Source: Monodelphis domestica
Taxonomy: Eukaryota > Chordata > Mammalia > Didelphimorphia > Didelphidae
Direction: 5' to 3'
NCBI RefSeq assembly: GCF_027887165.1
Contig: NC_077227.1
Coordinates: forward strand, 444,100,395 to 444,164,394
DNA: 64,000 nt
The notes under the pieces were generated by a model, which ran no database searches, was not told the DNA's origin, and worked only from the letters and a program-made list of their open reading frames with translations. Made by a program: the position numbers and the translations under genes. Of this stretch, positions 31,745 to 43,974 are shown piece by piece; within the stretch, counting starts at the first letter, position 1; the number at the start of each line of letters is the position of its first letter.

Positions 31745-34700
31745 TTTCCACACTTTCTTTTTTAAATTATGATTATACTTTTATTTCATTAAATATTTCC
31801 CAATTACATTAAAAAAATTTTAACATTCATCTTTTAAAATTTTGAGCTCCAAATTCTCCCACCCCTCCCCAAAGTATTAAGAAGGCAAGCAATCACATAC
31901 CAATTATACATATGAAGTCATGCAAAACGTATTTCCATATTAGCCATGTTGCAAAGAGAGACATATACAAAAACATAAAAATGCAAGAAAAAGAAAGTGA
32001 AAAGAGTATGTTTTAATCTGCACTCAAGAGTTCATCAGGTTCTCACTCTGGAGGTGAATAACATTTTTCATTGTGGATCCTTTAGAATTGTCTTGGATCA
32101 TGGTATTGATCAAAGTAACTAAGTCTAAGTCTTTCACCGCTGATAATCACTACAATATTGTTGTTACCACATACAATGTTGTCCTAGTTCTGCTCAGTTC
32201 ACTTTGCATCGGTTCATAGAAATCTCCCCAGGTTATTCTGAAACCAGGGCCCTCGTCATTTCTTAAAGCACGATAATATTGTCACAATCTACTACAACTT
32301 CTTCAGCCATTCCCCAATTAATGGGCCTCCTCCTCAATTTATAATTCTCTAATGCCACAAAAAAGCCGCTATAAACATCTTTGTACAAATAGGCCCTTTT
32401 CCCTCTTTTTTGATCTCTTTCCAACATAGACCTAGAAATGGAATCACTGTGTTAAAAGGTATGCACAGTTGGTTCTTTGCGCATAGGTCCAAATTATTCT
32501 CCAGAATCTTTGGAACAATGCACAATTCTGCCAATAGTAAATTAGTGTGCCTATTTTTCCATGTCATCTCCAGCATTGATCACATCTCTTTTCCGTCATG
32601 CTAACTAATCTGATAGGTGTGAAGTAGTACCTTGGAGTTGTTTTAATTTGTATTTCTCTAATTGATAGTGATTTAGGGTATTTTTTCACATGATTATTAG
32701 TAGTTTTGATTTCTTTTTTTCTGAAAACTGCCTGTTCATATCCTTTAACCATCCATCAACTGAGGAATGGTTCTTAATTTTATAAATTAATTTGGCCAAG
32801 TTCCCTATATACTTGAGAAGCAAGGCCTTTATGAGAGAAACTTGCTGTAAATGCCACACTCCCTCCATGCCCTTTTTCTTGCTTTCCTTCTAATTTTGAC
32901 TGCACTGGTTTTGTTGATGCAAAAATCTTTTAACTTCACACAATCAAAATTATCCATTTCCCATCATCCTTTCTATCTCATTTGGTCATAAACTTCTTTT
33001 GGTCACCCACAGATCTTACAGGTATATTTTTTTGTGCTCCCCTAATTTATTTATAATATCACTCTTCATGTCTAAAACATGTACCTATTTCAAACTTATT
33101 TTGGTATATGATGTGAGATGCCAGTCAATGCCTAGTTTCTGATCAATTATTTTCCAGATTTCCCAATAATCTTTGTAAAATTATAAGTTCTTGCCCCCAA
33201 AGTTTGAAGATCTTTAATTTTATCAAAACACTAGATCATTATGGTCATTTATTCCTGTGTATTGGGTACCTTATCTATTCCACTGATCCTCTATTCTATT
33301 TCTTAACCAGATGATTATCACTTTGTAATATAGTTTGAAATCTGATACTGATAGGCTACCTTCCTTCACATTATTTCGTTGATTCTCTATTGATAATCTT
33401 GACCTTTTTTCTTCCAGATGAATTATTTTTTTCTAGCTCTAGAAAATAATTCTTTGGTGTTTTGATTGGCATGGAACTAAGTAAATTAATTTAAGTAGAA
33501 TTGCCATTTTTATAATGTTGGCTTGGCCTACCTATGAGCAATTAATATTTCTCCAATTGCTTAGATATGTCTTATTTATGTGAAGTGTTTTATACTTGTG
33601 TTCATATGAACCCTGGGTTTGTTTAGGCAGATAGACTTCCAAAGTTACTTTAACCAGAATTTCCCTATCTCTTCCTGCTGGGTTTAACTGGTACTAGAAA
33701 GAAATGCTTTTAATTTATGTGAGTTTACTTATATCCTGAAATATTGCTAAAGTTTTTAATTGTTTCACCTTTTTAGTTGGTTCTCTAGGTATACCATCAG
33801 ATCATCTACAGAATGATTATTTTCTTGTTTCTCATTTATATTTCTTCAATTTCTTTTTCTTGTCTTTTTGCAATAGCTAGCATTTCTAATACAATATTGA
33901 ACAGTGGTAATAATGGCCATCCTTGCTTCACCCCTGACATTGTTAGGAAGGCACGTAGTTTATCCCCATCATACATGTTTCCTTTTGGGTTTAGATATGT
34001 GGTACTTAGTATTTTAAGAAAGCTCCATTTATTTCTATATTTTCTACTGCTGTTTTTAATAGGAATGGGTTTTGTATTTACCAAAAGCTTTTTCTGCATC
34101 TATTGATATAATCATATGATTTTGTTGTTTTTGTTATTGATATGGTCAATAGTGTTGAAACAGCCCTGGATTCCTTGTGTAAATTCTATCTGGTCACTGT
34201 GTATGATCTTTGTTATATATTGCTAAAATCTCCTTGCTAGTATTTTAGTTAAAAATTTTGCATCAATATTCATTAGAGAAATTGGACTATAGTTAGGAAA
34301 TGAAATTACTCCATTATCTGTGATACCTTTTAGCAAGATGTAATTTTCCAACTTCTCTTTATTTGGATCTTTTTGTTTTGTCTAAGAAAATGATTGCTAC
34401 CCCTTGCCTTTTTTTACTTCAGTTGAAGCACAATGGTTTCTGCTCTAGCCCCTTATTTTAACTCTCTCTTGTGTATCTTTCTGTTTCAAATGTGTTTCTT
34501 GAAAACAATATATTATTAGATTCTGTTTTCTAGACCAATGAGTTCTCTACTTCCACTTTATCGGTGAATTTATCTCATTCACATTCAGTTATAATTACTA
34601 ATTGTGCATTTCCCTCCATCCTTTTTTCTTCTCTTTATCTTTCTCCCTCCTCTAAAGTCTATTTTTTTTCAGATCTCTACCTTCTTTTATCTACTCTCCT

Positions 34701-36059
34701 TTTTATTGCCCTGTTCCCCTTTCTCTTTATCCCTTTCTTCTCCTACTTGTTGGGTCAGATAGTTTTCTATACTCAGTTGAAACTTTATAAATTTTCTTTG
34801 CTCTTTGAACCATGAGAGTGAGGTTCAAGAGTTGCCATTCTTCCTATCATTTCCCCCCCACTCTAAAAGTGGGTGCCTCTTTTCTATAACTTCCCTCATT
34901 CTTCCTCTGCTTTTACCCTTTACCCAGGGTCTTCTTTCTTGCCCATCCATTCCCCCCTTTTACATTTAATTTAAAAAAAATTTATTTTGTCCATCCATTA
35001 AAAAAAGTCATTCCAACATCGACTCACTACCATAACATCCATGTGGAGTCCTTTAATTTCCCCAATAATGGTAAAGTTCTTAGGACTTATATATGTTATC
35101 TTCTCTTATAGGAATAGAAACTTTAATGTCATTGAGTTCTTTATGATTTTTCCTTAGTCTACCTTTTTATGCTTCTCTTTTGTCTTGTATTTAAGTCAAA
35201 ATTTTTTATTCAGCTCTAGTACTTTCATGATGAATACTTGAAACGCCTCTATTTCATTAAATATTCATCCCCTCCCCCATAAAGGATTATACTCATAGGT
35301 TATTCTTGGTTGTATTCTTAGTTCTTTTGCCTTCCTGAATATATTTCAAACCCTCCAATTCTCTAATATGGTAGCTGCTCGATTTTTGTATGATCCCCCT
35401 TCCTCCATGGTATTTTAATCACTTCTTTCTGGTTCCTTGAAGCATTTTCTCTTCGACCTGAGAGCTCTAGAATTTGATTAAAATATTTCTGAATTTTCAT
35501 TTAAGTCTTTCTGGAAGTGTTTGGTAGATTCTTTCAATTTCCATTTTACTTTGGTTCTAGAATAATGGTGGCTTTCTTGTAAAATTTCTTGAAATGATGT
35601 TTAGCTTCTTTCTTGATCATGGTTTTAAGGTAGTCCAGCAATTTAAACATGATCTCTCCTTAATCTATTTTCTAGGTTGGTTTTCTTCTCAATAAGATTT
35701 CATTTTCTTCTATATACCCATTCTTTTCATTGTTTTGTCTTGCTATCTCATGGTCATTAGCTTCTACTTGCCCAATTCTAATTAAATTTTTTTTCTTCAG
35801 TACCTTTTTGTAGCTCTTTTTCCATTTGACCATTCTGCTATCTAAGCATTTATTTTCATCATTTCTGTTTCACCACTTGGCCAATTTTTTAAAGATGTTA
35901 TTTTCTTCAACATCTATAGATGTTGTGCTCTTTTACCAATTAAAATTTTTATACCTTTCTTGTACCATTCTCATTTCTTTCCCCATTGTTTCCTCTATCA
36001 CTTATTTAATTTTGAAAATCATTTACCTTTTCCAGGATTTCTCATTAGATTTGTATCCA

Positions 36060-36104
<45 letters not shown>

Positions 36105-36890
36105 TATATATACGTATATATATATATACGTATATATATATATATATATACGTATATATATATATATATACACACATATATATTTATTTATTTTGGGGTG
36201 CTTTGCTTGTAGTAGCTGTTTTGACATTAGTATAGCTTGTTTCTTGCTTTAACCATAGTAGATTTTTTAGGGTGAGGTTCTTCTTTTCAGTCAATTGTTC
36301 TTTTTTTTCCCCAGTGTTTTCTTTACTTTGAAGTTTAAGTTAAAGGTGGGTTCAGGTCTTGGCATGGGGGCTGGGAGGGGGGAAACCACTATCCTAAGCT
36401 TTAAGCTTTTCAGAACCATTGTTTTCAGAACTAGTTCTTGGGGTTTGTTAGTTTTAAATGCTTCCAAAGTGGTGCAGTTTGGGAAGAGGTATGGTAGGTA
36501 ATTTGGCTCCTAATCCGTTGTTGGCATAAATGACACTACTCTTCAGGGCCCAACATGGTAGAGGAACAATTATGGATCCTTTGTAAACTCTGATTAGTTA
36601 CCTAACTCTAACTGTATCTGACTTGAAAGTTCCCAAAGCTGTTCCTGCTATCCTCACCACCAAGGCTCACCACTGGCGTTGACGTGGAGTCCAGGCCAGC
36701 CTCCATTTCTGTATCACAGATCTCTCCTAAATTGTCTTTGAGCTAGAAGTATGTCTCTTCCCAACGTCTGGTTGTTTTTTTTGGTCCACAATTTTATTTG
36801 AGGCATTATTTTAAAGTCGTCTGGAGGATGATGTTGAGAGAACTCGAATATATTTCCTGTACTTTACTATCTTGATCCACCTCTGGAGGT
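31745..36890 (-). mobile_element. Second L1 LINE, antisense, with internal deletion
   Basis: It is collinear with the L1 at 17620-26200: 3' UTR at 31.8-32.6 kb, ORF2 at 32.7-34.3 kb, ORF1/5' side to about 36.89 kb. The reverse transcriptase box at 33806-33801 keeps two Asp codons (Val-Asp-Asp-Leu-Met-Val-Tyr), but the frame is riddled with stops. About 1.3 kb present in the other copy (roughly 21.66-22.97 kb) is missing here near 34294-34330. It contains a TA-rich microsatellite at 36063-36182. Confidence 0.82.
36063..36182. repeat. (TA)n microsatellite with TACGTA interruptions
   Basis: TA dinucleotides interrupted by TACGTA at 36111, 36127 and 36149 and bounded by CACACA on both sides. The 128- and 91-codon Tyr-Ile frames here are repeat translations. 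Confidence 0.97.
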
Positions 36891-36894
36891 CTCC

Positions 36895-37396
36895 CATATA
36901 TGCTTTCCCAACCATGTATTTTCTTTCCATCCAAAATCAACACAATTCATTGTTATGAAACTAGTTAAATACTACAAGAAACAATTATTCTTTCTCCCTT
37001 TCTTCAATGGATAGTCTGTTCAGCATCGACAGCATTCTTGTCTACATTGTGGTTGGCTGGTACTCTGTTGCTCTTTGGAGCAAGTAGCCAGTGCTGACAA
37101 TTTCTTCCTGATTTTCAGTCCCTTCATCTTTAGAAAGTAACGATTTTATCCGAGTCCACAAGAGTTTCCATTGCCATAGTCCATTAACGCCTTATACCAA
37201 TGAAAGCACTCGAGGCTTGAGTCTGCTAGGAACTGAAGTGCTTCTATGCTCTAGGCTTTTTTAGAACCACATTGTTTTGGTGGTGGAAAGGATGTCCGTG
37301 ACCATTTGGTCCAATTCATAATGGAAAAGAACTACAAAAACACATCCAACAAGCAGTCTTTCACTGCCCGGAGATCCTTTTGTACCTTGCCTTTCA
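36895..37396. other. Unique intergenic stretch, some CR1/MIR-like text
   Basis: Mostly unrecognised sequence. 37265-37325 ('gaccatttggtccaattcat') resembles a MIR/CR1 tail. Confidence 0.45.
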
Positions 37397-37541
37397 GGGT
37401 CCCCAGCAGAGACAGACTCCTGAGCTGAAAATTCACTGGCCTGACCATGCTGAACACGCTGCTCTCTATACGGAACGAATGCAACAGAACCAATGGACAA
37501 AGAAACGCAGAGAACGCGATGGTCTCCTAATGGGTCTTCCT
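37397..37541 (+). other. Exon-like segment (putative, unassigned)
   Basis: A 145-bp open stretch preceded by 'ccttgcctttcag' and followed by 'gtgagt', a perfect splice-donor core. The plus-strand frame is open through both sites and encodes a hydrophilic, basic peptide with no similarity I recognise. It could be an exon of an unannotated transcript starting in or near the CpG-rich block to its right, or chance. Nothing else supports it. Confidence 0.2.
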
Positions 37542-37574
37542 ACTGTGAGTCTATTCGATTGACGCACTTCTAGA

Positions 37575-37745
37575 AAGGGAGCATGATTAGTGGATAGGGA
37601 GCTGCCTTCAGTCTGGGCGACTGACTGGACTTCTCAATACCAGGCAACTCTCTTAAGAATATAAATTGAAGAAAAGTTGCTAAATTTGTGTTGATAAAGA
37701 GAATTTCCACTGTGGAAAGTTCTCTCTACCAGTAAAATTACAGAG
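37575..37745 (+). repeat. Marsupial SINE variant
   Basis: 'Gattagtggatagggagctg', 'aataccaggcaactctctta', 'gaagaaaagttgctaaattt' and 'gtggaaagttctctctacca' match a SINE variant with the 'aggcaactctc' tail, also seen at 59618-59860. Confidence 0.75.
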
Positions 37746-37764
37746 TCTCATCTAAAATATATTT

Positions 37765-38035
37765 ATATTCATATTTTATTTACTATGTACTAAGCACCAT
37801 GGACACCATCCCTGCCCTCAGGGAGCTTACATTCTAATAGGGATAGGGAAATAACATGCATGCAGATAAAATGGAATATATGCGAAGTCATGGGGAGAAA
37901 GACACCAGTACCTGGAAGGACTGGGAAAGGCCTCCTACAGAAGATGGTACTTGAAGTCACTGAAAATATTCTGAGAGGCGAGAAGAGTATTCCAAGCGTG
38001 GGAGAGGCAGCCTGTATAAGGGTAAGAAGCAAGAT
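37765..38035 (-). repeat. L2 LINE 3' end, antisense
   Basis: 'Tactatgtactaagcaccat', 'cctgccctcagggagcttac', 'ggaaaggcctcctacagaag' and 'agtattccaagcgtgggaga'. Confidence 0.8.
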
Positions 38036-38059
38036 GGACTGTATTTATGGATCATAGCA

Positions 38060-38580
38060 AGCAGGCTCGCCTGGATCACTGCAAGAGCCTGCTGACCCTC
38101 CCCAACTACAACCCATCCTGCACCTGCTGCAAGATTAGTGTTCCTGATGCAGGGGTTCCTCCGAACGAGAGCACGGTACATGGCACAGAGATGCTTAAGA
38201 AATGTTTAGTTATGTATAACCCAAATGGAATTGCTTGCCAGCTCCAGGACAGGGAAGGGGGGGAAGGGAGACGATCTGAATCCTGTAACTTTGGAAAACT
38301 TACGCAGAAATGTGTATAATAAAAAGTTTAGTCACGGATTGACGCCTGCGTCGCCCTCCCCGCTGCCTAGAGGATCAAGTCCACATTTCTTAGCCTGGCA
38401 CTCAAGGCTGCTTAAAGCAACCTCATATCATTCGTTGTCACACACGTGTGCTTTCTTTTCTGTGACTGTCAGTGATTGTCTCCCCTCGTCCTTCCTCTCT
38501 CTCAAAACGCTGCCCTATAACAAACCACACTTATCCCGATGCTCTGAGCGTGACCACACTTACAGGTGTGGAGCCTGAGG
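38060..38580 (+). repeat. L2-type LINE fragment with nested A-tailed insert
   Basis: 'Ctggatcactgcaagagcct' and 'acaacccatcctgcacctgc' (38060-38160), then 'ctagaggatcaagtccacat' and 'ttagcctggcactcaaggct' (38335-38420) are collinear L2 ORF2 pieces. Between them ~38165-38332 looks like an inserted retrotransposon 3' end ('atggaattgcttgccagctc', 'tgtataataaaaag'). Confidence 0.6.
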
Positions 38581-40420
38581 CTCGGGCCTCGCTCCGGGGT
38601 CCAGGGGAGCCAGCACTCAAGCCGGGAGGCTGTCGTGTTTACATGGCGCGGTTCATCCCCATTCTTCCGGTGAGAGGAGGGGCCACCGTGTCCCACAGCT
38701 GGAACCCGTAGCCTGGTGCTTTTCCCACTCTCCCAGGCTGTTTCGAGGCCTTGCGTTACAGGGTTCGTTCTCTGCAAAATGAGGGCATTGCACGAGGTGC
38801 TGTCCGAGTTCCCCCCGCGGCTGCCACTCCACGTTCAGTGTCAGGCACGTATTGTCGGTGCTTGGCTGCCTCTGATTCCCGAACTACATACCGGCCCGTG
38901 TTGTCCATCCTTTTTATCCCCACAGTGCGTGGCAAGTGCCGCTCCGTGCACGGATGATTACGATCTCTGGAGCAAGACCAGCAAAGGAAAAAGGCAGGAA
39001 GCCCCCGCACGGAGGCCAGGCGGCTGCTTCTTTAGATGGGAGAGAAGGGAAGGGAGCTTCCGGGCCACCACGTCCTCCCTTCCCTCGGCCCAGCCTGGAG
39101 ACCGGAGGAAGAGACCGACGGGCCGAGGGGGAACCAAACTCTCCCAGGATGCATAAGAAACTGCCGGAGGCCCTCTTCCTCCCTGCCTGCCTTTTTTGGT
39201 TACTGAAACCTTAAACTGATCCCAAAGCCAGACAGGCAAGGAGACAAGCCTGCATTCTTCTCTGGGGAGGCCTCCCTGAGTCACCCAGGAGCCAGCCACG
39301 AGGTGGGGGGAGCCCAGCCTCAGCTCGAATCACGGGGAAGTGGCCAGCATCCCCGGTTCTGGCTGACCCGCCTCCTCCCCATCCAAGCGGCCGGCCTTCC
39401 CTGGGCTCCTCAGAGATGTCATTTTCACAGAATCTGAGGAGGGTCCCCCCTCCGGGGTGCCTCTGGGAGCAGCAGAAAGAGCCCCGAAGGAGGGTCCGAG
39501 AGTCCTCACGTTGGGCCCTTCCCCACTCCGGGCCTCGCTGCCCGTCACGTTCACACCATTGGGGAGTCTTACTGGCTCTCCCGAGAAAGCAAAGGACCCG
39601 ACTTCTACTGTTAGGCCCATTAAATGATCAGAGTTCTAGGCAGTGAAAAGCAAATTCCCAGGCCCGAGGCAAAGCGAAGCAGAAGAGAATCCACAGCGAA
39701 ATTCTCTGATCCTCCAGAAAGAGCTGCTTGCTGCTTGGTACGTCACTGCTCCTTTTTCCTGCCTCTGAAAAGCGCGAATGTCATCTTCATTTCTGATGCC
39801 AAATCCTCTCCCCGCTCCGCCCCTCCCCGGCCCTGGCGAAGGCGACACTTTTGCACACATGACGCCCTAAGAAGTGATCTCGCTAACTTCAACACCCCCA
39901 TGAAATCCAGCCCAAGACCCCGGCCGTCCCTAACAAGACCGTGGCGCGTGTGTGGCTGGTCAAGGCGCGGGCCCAAACCCCTCCCCAAAGAACCTCCAAC
40001 CCGAGGATTTTACAGGACCACAAGCCGGCAGCCCCCCTCGAGCACCCCCGCCAAGCATCCCACCCTCGTAAACGGAGCCGTCGGTCACCCAAACTTTTAT
40101 TTTTCTAAAACTACTAACTGAAACAAAACCATTATCAAAACATTTTCCAAGTAAACTATAAGCAACATGGATTTGGAGTCCCAAGACTCGAGTTCAAGTC
40201 TGTTTCCTGTCATCTATAAAATGGGCATAACACACGCAGAGGGTAACTTTAAGGATCCCGGGAGAGGGACTGCGGGGGAAAGAAGGGCAGCTCCGGAAGC
40301 CCAAACCCTGGGGCCAGGCTCTGGCTCTGGCTCTCCCTCTGACAAGGTCTACAGGAGCTCTGGCGTCCCCTCCCAGCTGCCCAGCCTCCAAGGCCCCGAA
40401 GTGAAGGCTAGTTGAGTGAC
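38300..40420. promoter_or_regulatory. GC- and CpG-rich block, candidate CpG island
   Basis: This 2-kb stretch is far richer in G+C and CpG than the rest of the window, with clusters at 38570-38700, 38800-38960, 39040-39130 and 39780-40085 (e.g. 'gccctggcgaaggcgacact', 'gtggcgcgtgtgtggctggtcaaggcgcgggc' in two runs). Many overlapping frames on both strands are a by-product of GC richness; none has a domain. It could be an unmethylated regulatory island or promoter of a non-coding RNA. It lies ~8 kb downstream of the N4BP1 stop and is not the N4BP1 promoter. Confidence 0.45.
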
Positions 40421-40582
40421 TCTGGGACAAATCAGGTGCTTGGGATGTGTGGTAGTGGAGAGAGGGAACGGGTCATCCCCAGACACCCAATTCTCAAAAC
40501 CTGCAGGGATTGCAAATGACTCTTATCCCTCCCTGAGAGGTGCATTTTCTAGAGGTTTGAATGGATGGGGAGGCCTAGAGAA

Positions 40583-40825
40583 GAAGAATAGCTAACTTTT
40601 AGAGTGCTTTAAAGTCTGCAAAGTGCTTTATCCTATTTTGGCCTCACCACAATCCTGGGAGGTAGGGGCTATTGGTATACCCATTTTACAGATGAGGAAA
40701 CTGAGGCAAAGGTTCAATCCCTTGCCCAGGGCTGTGGTTACACAGTAATTATCTGAGGTTGTATTTGAACTGAGAGCTGCCCAAGTCCAGGGCTAGTGCT
40801 CAACCCACTGTCACCCAGCAGCCTA
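40583..40825 (-). repeat. Marsupial MIR/CORE SINE, antisense
   Basis: 'Agctaacttttagagtgctt', 'ctgcaaagtgctttatccta', 'cccattttacagatgaggaa' and 'tagtgctcaacccactgtca' (5' end). Confidence 0.88.
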
Positions 40826-41019
40826 ACTGGTTAGCTTAGGAAAACGTGGTGAAAGCGTTTCAAAAACCATTAATGGAACTCCCATTAACCACTTGTGGTT
40901 TAACTACAGGACCTACACAGCACAGCACAGGAGAAAGAATGCAGGATTTAGCGTGACTACGGACCATCTTTCTGCCTCTGGCCTGTTTTTTTCCTCTTTA
41001 AAATGAGGGAGTCCGATCT

Positions 41020-41350
41020 GGGGTTTTTAACCTTTTCTGAGTCATGGACCCCTTGGCAAGTCTAGGTGAAGCCTAGGGATCCTTCCTCAGAATTTGAAGT
41101 CGTTTCTCAGTCAGGCCCACCTTTTTGTGACCACATATGGGGTTTTCTTGACTAACAGACTGGAGGGATGTCATTTTCTTCTCCGTCTCATTTTCCAGAT
41201 GAAGAAACTGAGGCAAATGGGGTCAGTGACTTGCCTAGGGTCACACAGCTAATAAATGTCTGAGGCTGGATCTGAACTCAGAAAGATAAGTCTTCCTGAC
41301 TAGCTGCCCCTGGTCACAATAATGTTTTTCAATGCATAAAAACATATAAA
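41020..41350 (-). repeat. Ancient dispersed repeat split by a CORE-type SINE
   Basis: 'Tttttaaccttttctgagtc', 'catggaccccttggcaagtc' and, after the interruption, 'taatgtttttcaatgcataa' belong to one old repeat I cannot name; a further piece is at 61385-61465. It is split by an antisense SINE at 41100-41310 ('tttttgtgaccacatatggg', 'gaagaaactgaggcaaatgg', 'tcttcctgactagctgcccc'). Confidence 0.65.
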
Positions 41351-41445
41351 TTACAAGCTTCTTGAAGGCAGGGACCGTCTGTCTCTTTTTGAATCCCCAG
41401 CACTTACCACAGTGCCTGGCACAGAGGAAGTAGTGTTTTTTGAGC
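41345..41445 (+). repeat. L2 LINE 3' tail
   Basis: 'Acaagcttcttgaaggcagg', 'ctctttttgaatccccagca' and 'acagtgcctggcacagagga' form a typical L2 end. Confidence 0.85.
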
Positions 41446-41459
41446 TGAACAACTGAATT

Positions 41460-42040
41460 AAAGATACAGCTTCACCAAGTACACGGACCCCCTGAACCTC
41501 TCCACCCCTCCTCCCAGATAAAGAACCTCCGAATTAGACAGATGGTCTCTAGGGTCCCCTGTACCTCTAAATGCCGAGTTTATGAATTCTGAATCACTCA
41601 TCCGCTCCTCCCACCTTACAGAACTTGAGCTAGAAGCGCCGACGCCTTTAAATAGGAAACGGAGGACACGGGAGGCTGTGGTGTTTCCCAGGTCCAATTC
41701 AGGGGTCTAGGAATTGGGAGTCTAGGCTGGTGGACTCTCCTCTTCCCCAACCTCCCTGGTTTTCGAAGGCTCAGCCTGCTCTTCCCTCCACTCCAGCAAG
41801 GGGCAGGAGGCACAAGTTTCCCATGGCCTCTGACAGTATCTTTTACAAGGAGATTCCTGAATACACACAGCCACATGATGAGATTCCACATGCTGGTAAT
41901 CATTTCTAAGAACAGACCTCCTAGGGAAGGAATTTTGTTGGCTAACTAGGACAGGACCTTCCCGAAGGTCACCACTGGCATGCCATACCAGAAAGAACAA
42001 CACTGCCTTTTGAATCAGAAGCCTTGGATTTGAATCCTAA
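41460..42040. other. Unique intergenic stretch
   Basis: No repeat or gene recognised. Minus-strand frames of 79-95 codons overlap each other in different frames and lack motifs. Confidence 0.45.
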
Positions 42041-42445
42041 TCCTTTTTAAAAAATTTAAACCCTTACCTTCTATCTTAAAATCAATTAGTTCTAAGGCAG
42101 AGTGGTAAGGGCTGGGTGATGGGGATTAAGTGACTTGCCCAGGGTCACACAGCTAGGAAGGGTCTGAGGACCTCCCATCTCCATCCACCGAGCTGCCCAG
42201 CGGCCCCCAAATTCTAGTCTTATTAATTTGTGTGACCTTGAATGAGTTACAAAAGTTTTCTGTAAAATGTGGGTATTGAACCCAATGATTTCTAAGCTCC
42301 CTTCTAGCTCTAAGTTTTTCAGAAAATTCTTAACTCCGGCCTTAGTCTCAGTTCTAAGACAGAAGAGCAGCAAGGGCTGGGCAGTCGGGATGAAGTGACT
42401 TGGCCAGTCACCCAGCTAGGGAGTCAGGCCAGATTTGAACCAGCT
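42041..42445 (-). repeat. Two tRNA-derived SINE relics, antisense
   Basis: 42041-42207 has 'aaacccttaccttctatctt', 'ttaagtgacttgcccagggt' and 'ccaccgagctgcccagcggc'. 42320-42445 is a shorter second copy ('tctcagttctaagacagaag', 'gaagtgacttggccagtcac'). Confidence 0.82.
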
Positions 42446-42449
42446 CTAA

Positions 42450-43970
42450 TTTCAAGTTTGGGATCTCAGAATTGGCACCATCACGAAGCATGCTGGATTG
42501 ATGGATGATCTCTGATACAATTGAGACGGGCACTCAGGAACACATGGAAAGATCCAAGTGTTAATCGCCACCAGCTTGGCTTATTCCATCCAGGTGTGAG
42601 GTGTGTTGGAAGGCTCATTATTATGCCCCAAGGGCTTAAGCATGGGATTATGGATTTGGAACTGGATAAGATCATTTAGTCCAACCCTGTCAATTAAAGA
42701 TGGAGAAACTCAGGGCAGGTATCAATGCTAAACACAGCACAGCAGAGTTTTGAATTCAGGTCCTCTGACTACAATTCCAGCATTCATTCCAGGGCACCAA
42801 GTTGTCTCTTCAAACCCTACTTTGCCTGCTGGTCTCATCAAATAAGAGAGAACAAGCTTTTGGCGTCTTAACTAAGACCTCCAAGTTCCCTTCTATGATA
42901 GCTGTTGGTACCTAGTCTCATCCATCCCAAACTAGCAAGGCGGATACTTTCCCTGCCCTGACCCATACCTGTGATGCCCCACTGCAATCTTGTATGGCAA
43001 ACGATTTTTGTCAAAGCTAAGGCCAGTCAACAAAAATGAGTTTATGGATCCCCTGACTTGATAAGCCTTCAGTGACTGGTCAGAGACAGCACCTTCTGCC
43101 TGGAAGCAGAGAAGGTGGTTCCTGCTCTTTCTCCTTGCCAGGCTGCTTGTGATAAAATGAACAGCCGCCCTAAAACCCATGTCCTGTATTTTCCCAAATC
43201 CCACTGAAAGCTTTCCTCACCCTAAACCTTAGGTTGATACTATGTTGGTTGGTAGGCTCGGTGTCTGAAAGTAAACAACTGGTGCAGAGACTTCTAACCC
43301 AGCAGATTCGGTGGAGACAGGAAATGAACTCTAGGCTCGATGACTATACAAATATCCTTAACCGTGGTAATCCTGGACTGAAAGAGGGCAGTCAGTAGGG
43401 ATAGAATGTGGTTAGAACCTGACTCCAAAATTAGCTAAGGATCTTTCTGATAGCTTTCCTCAAGGGTCACCATTTAGGAAAAGGAAGGTTTGTTACCTTT
43501 GTTCCCTTTTAAAAACCATAGCAAATACTTTTAATGAGTAACTACTGATAGGTAGAAGAGTAAGTAGTGAGTCACACAGTCAAGGTGGGTATTGAGATGA
43601 AGGAGGAACGACAGATGTAACCTGGGAACTCTTGGGTTTTCAAACTATTTTTTTTTTGATGATTACATAGAAATGTTCTCTTCCAAAGTCCTTGCTGTTT
43701 GATGCTACCTTAACATCGTCTAAACAAGAAAATCAAACATTCAGCTTCCCAGTGCTGGCTGAATATCTAGCAAGAGACTAAATTTCTGGCCAAATATTGG
43801 CCTTTGATTATACATGGTGCCATAAAGAATGCTGCTCCCTGAAAGTACCAACCACAGAGGGCACTGCCCTTTGTTCTAACCAGTTGGGGTCACTGGACTG
43901 TCTTCCCTAATGCATGCATGTAATTGTATGTTTCTAGGATGGTTGAATGACTACACTGAACCATCTCTAA
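42450..43970. other. Unique stretch downstream of N4BP1
   Basis: A CR1/MIR-like relic at about 42665-42790 ('atcatttagtccaaccctgt'). The rest is unassigned sequence with a T-run at 43644-43658. It may contain distal N4BP1 3' UTR if the polyadenylation site lies further left than assumed. Confidence 0.4.
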
Positions 43971-43974
43971 ATTA

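Noticed and set aside
35826..36212. 128-codon frame ending in Tyr-Ile repeats
   Set aside because: Antisense L1 running into a TA microsatellite.
38716..39156. 146-codon plus-strand frame in the CpG-rich block
   Set aside because: Competing frames of 60-113 codons on both strands, MIR/L2-like text inside, no domain; GC composition explains it.
39624..40121. 165-codon plus-strand Pro/Arg-rich frame
   Set aside because: Composition-driven in the GC-rich block; no start context, splice pattern or known motif.
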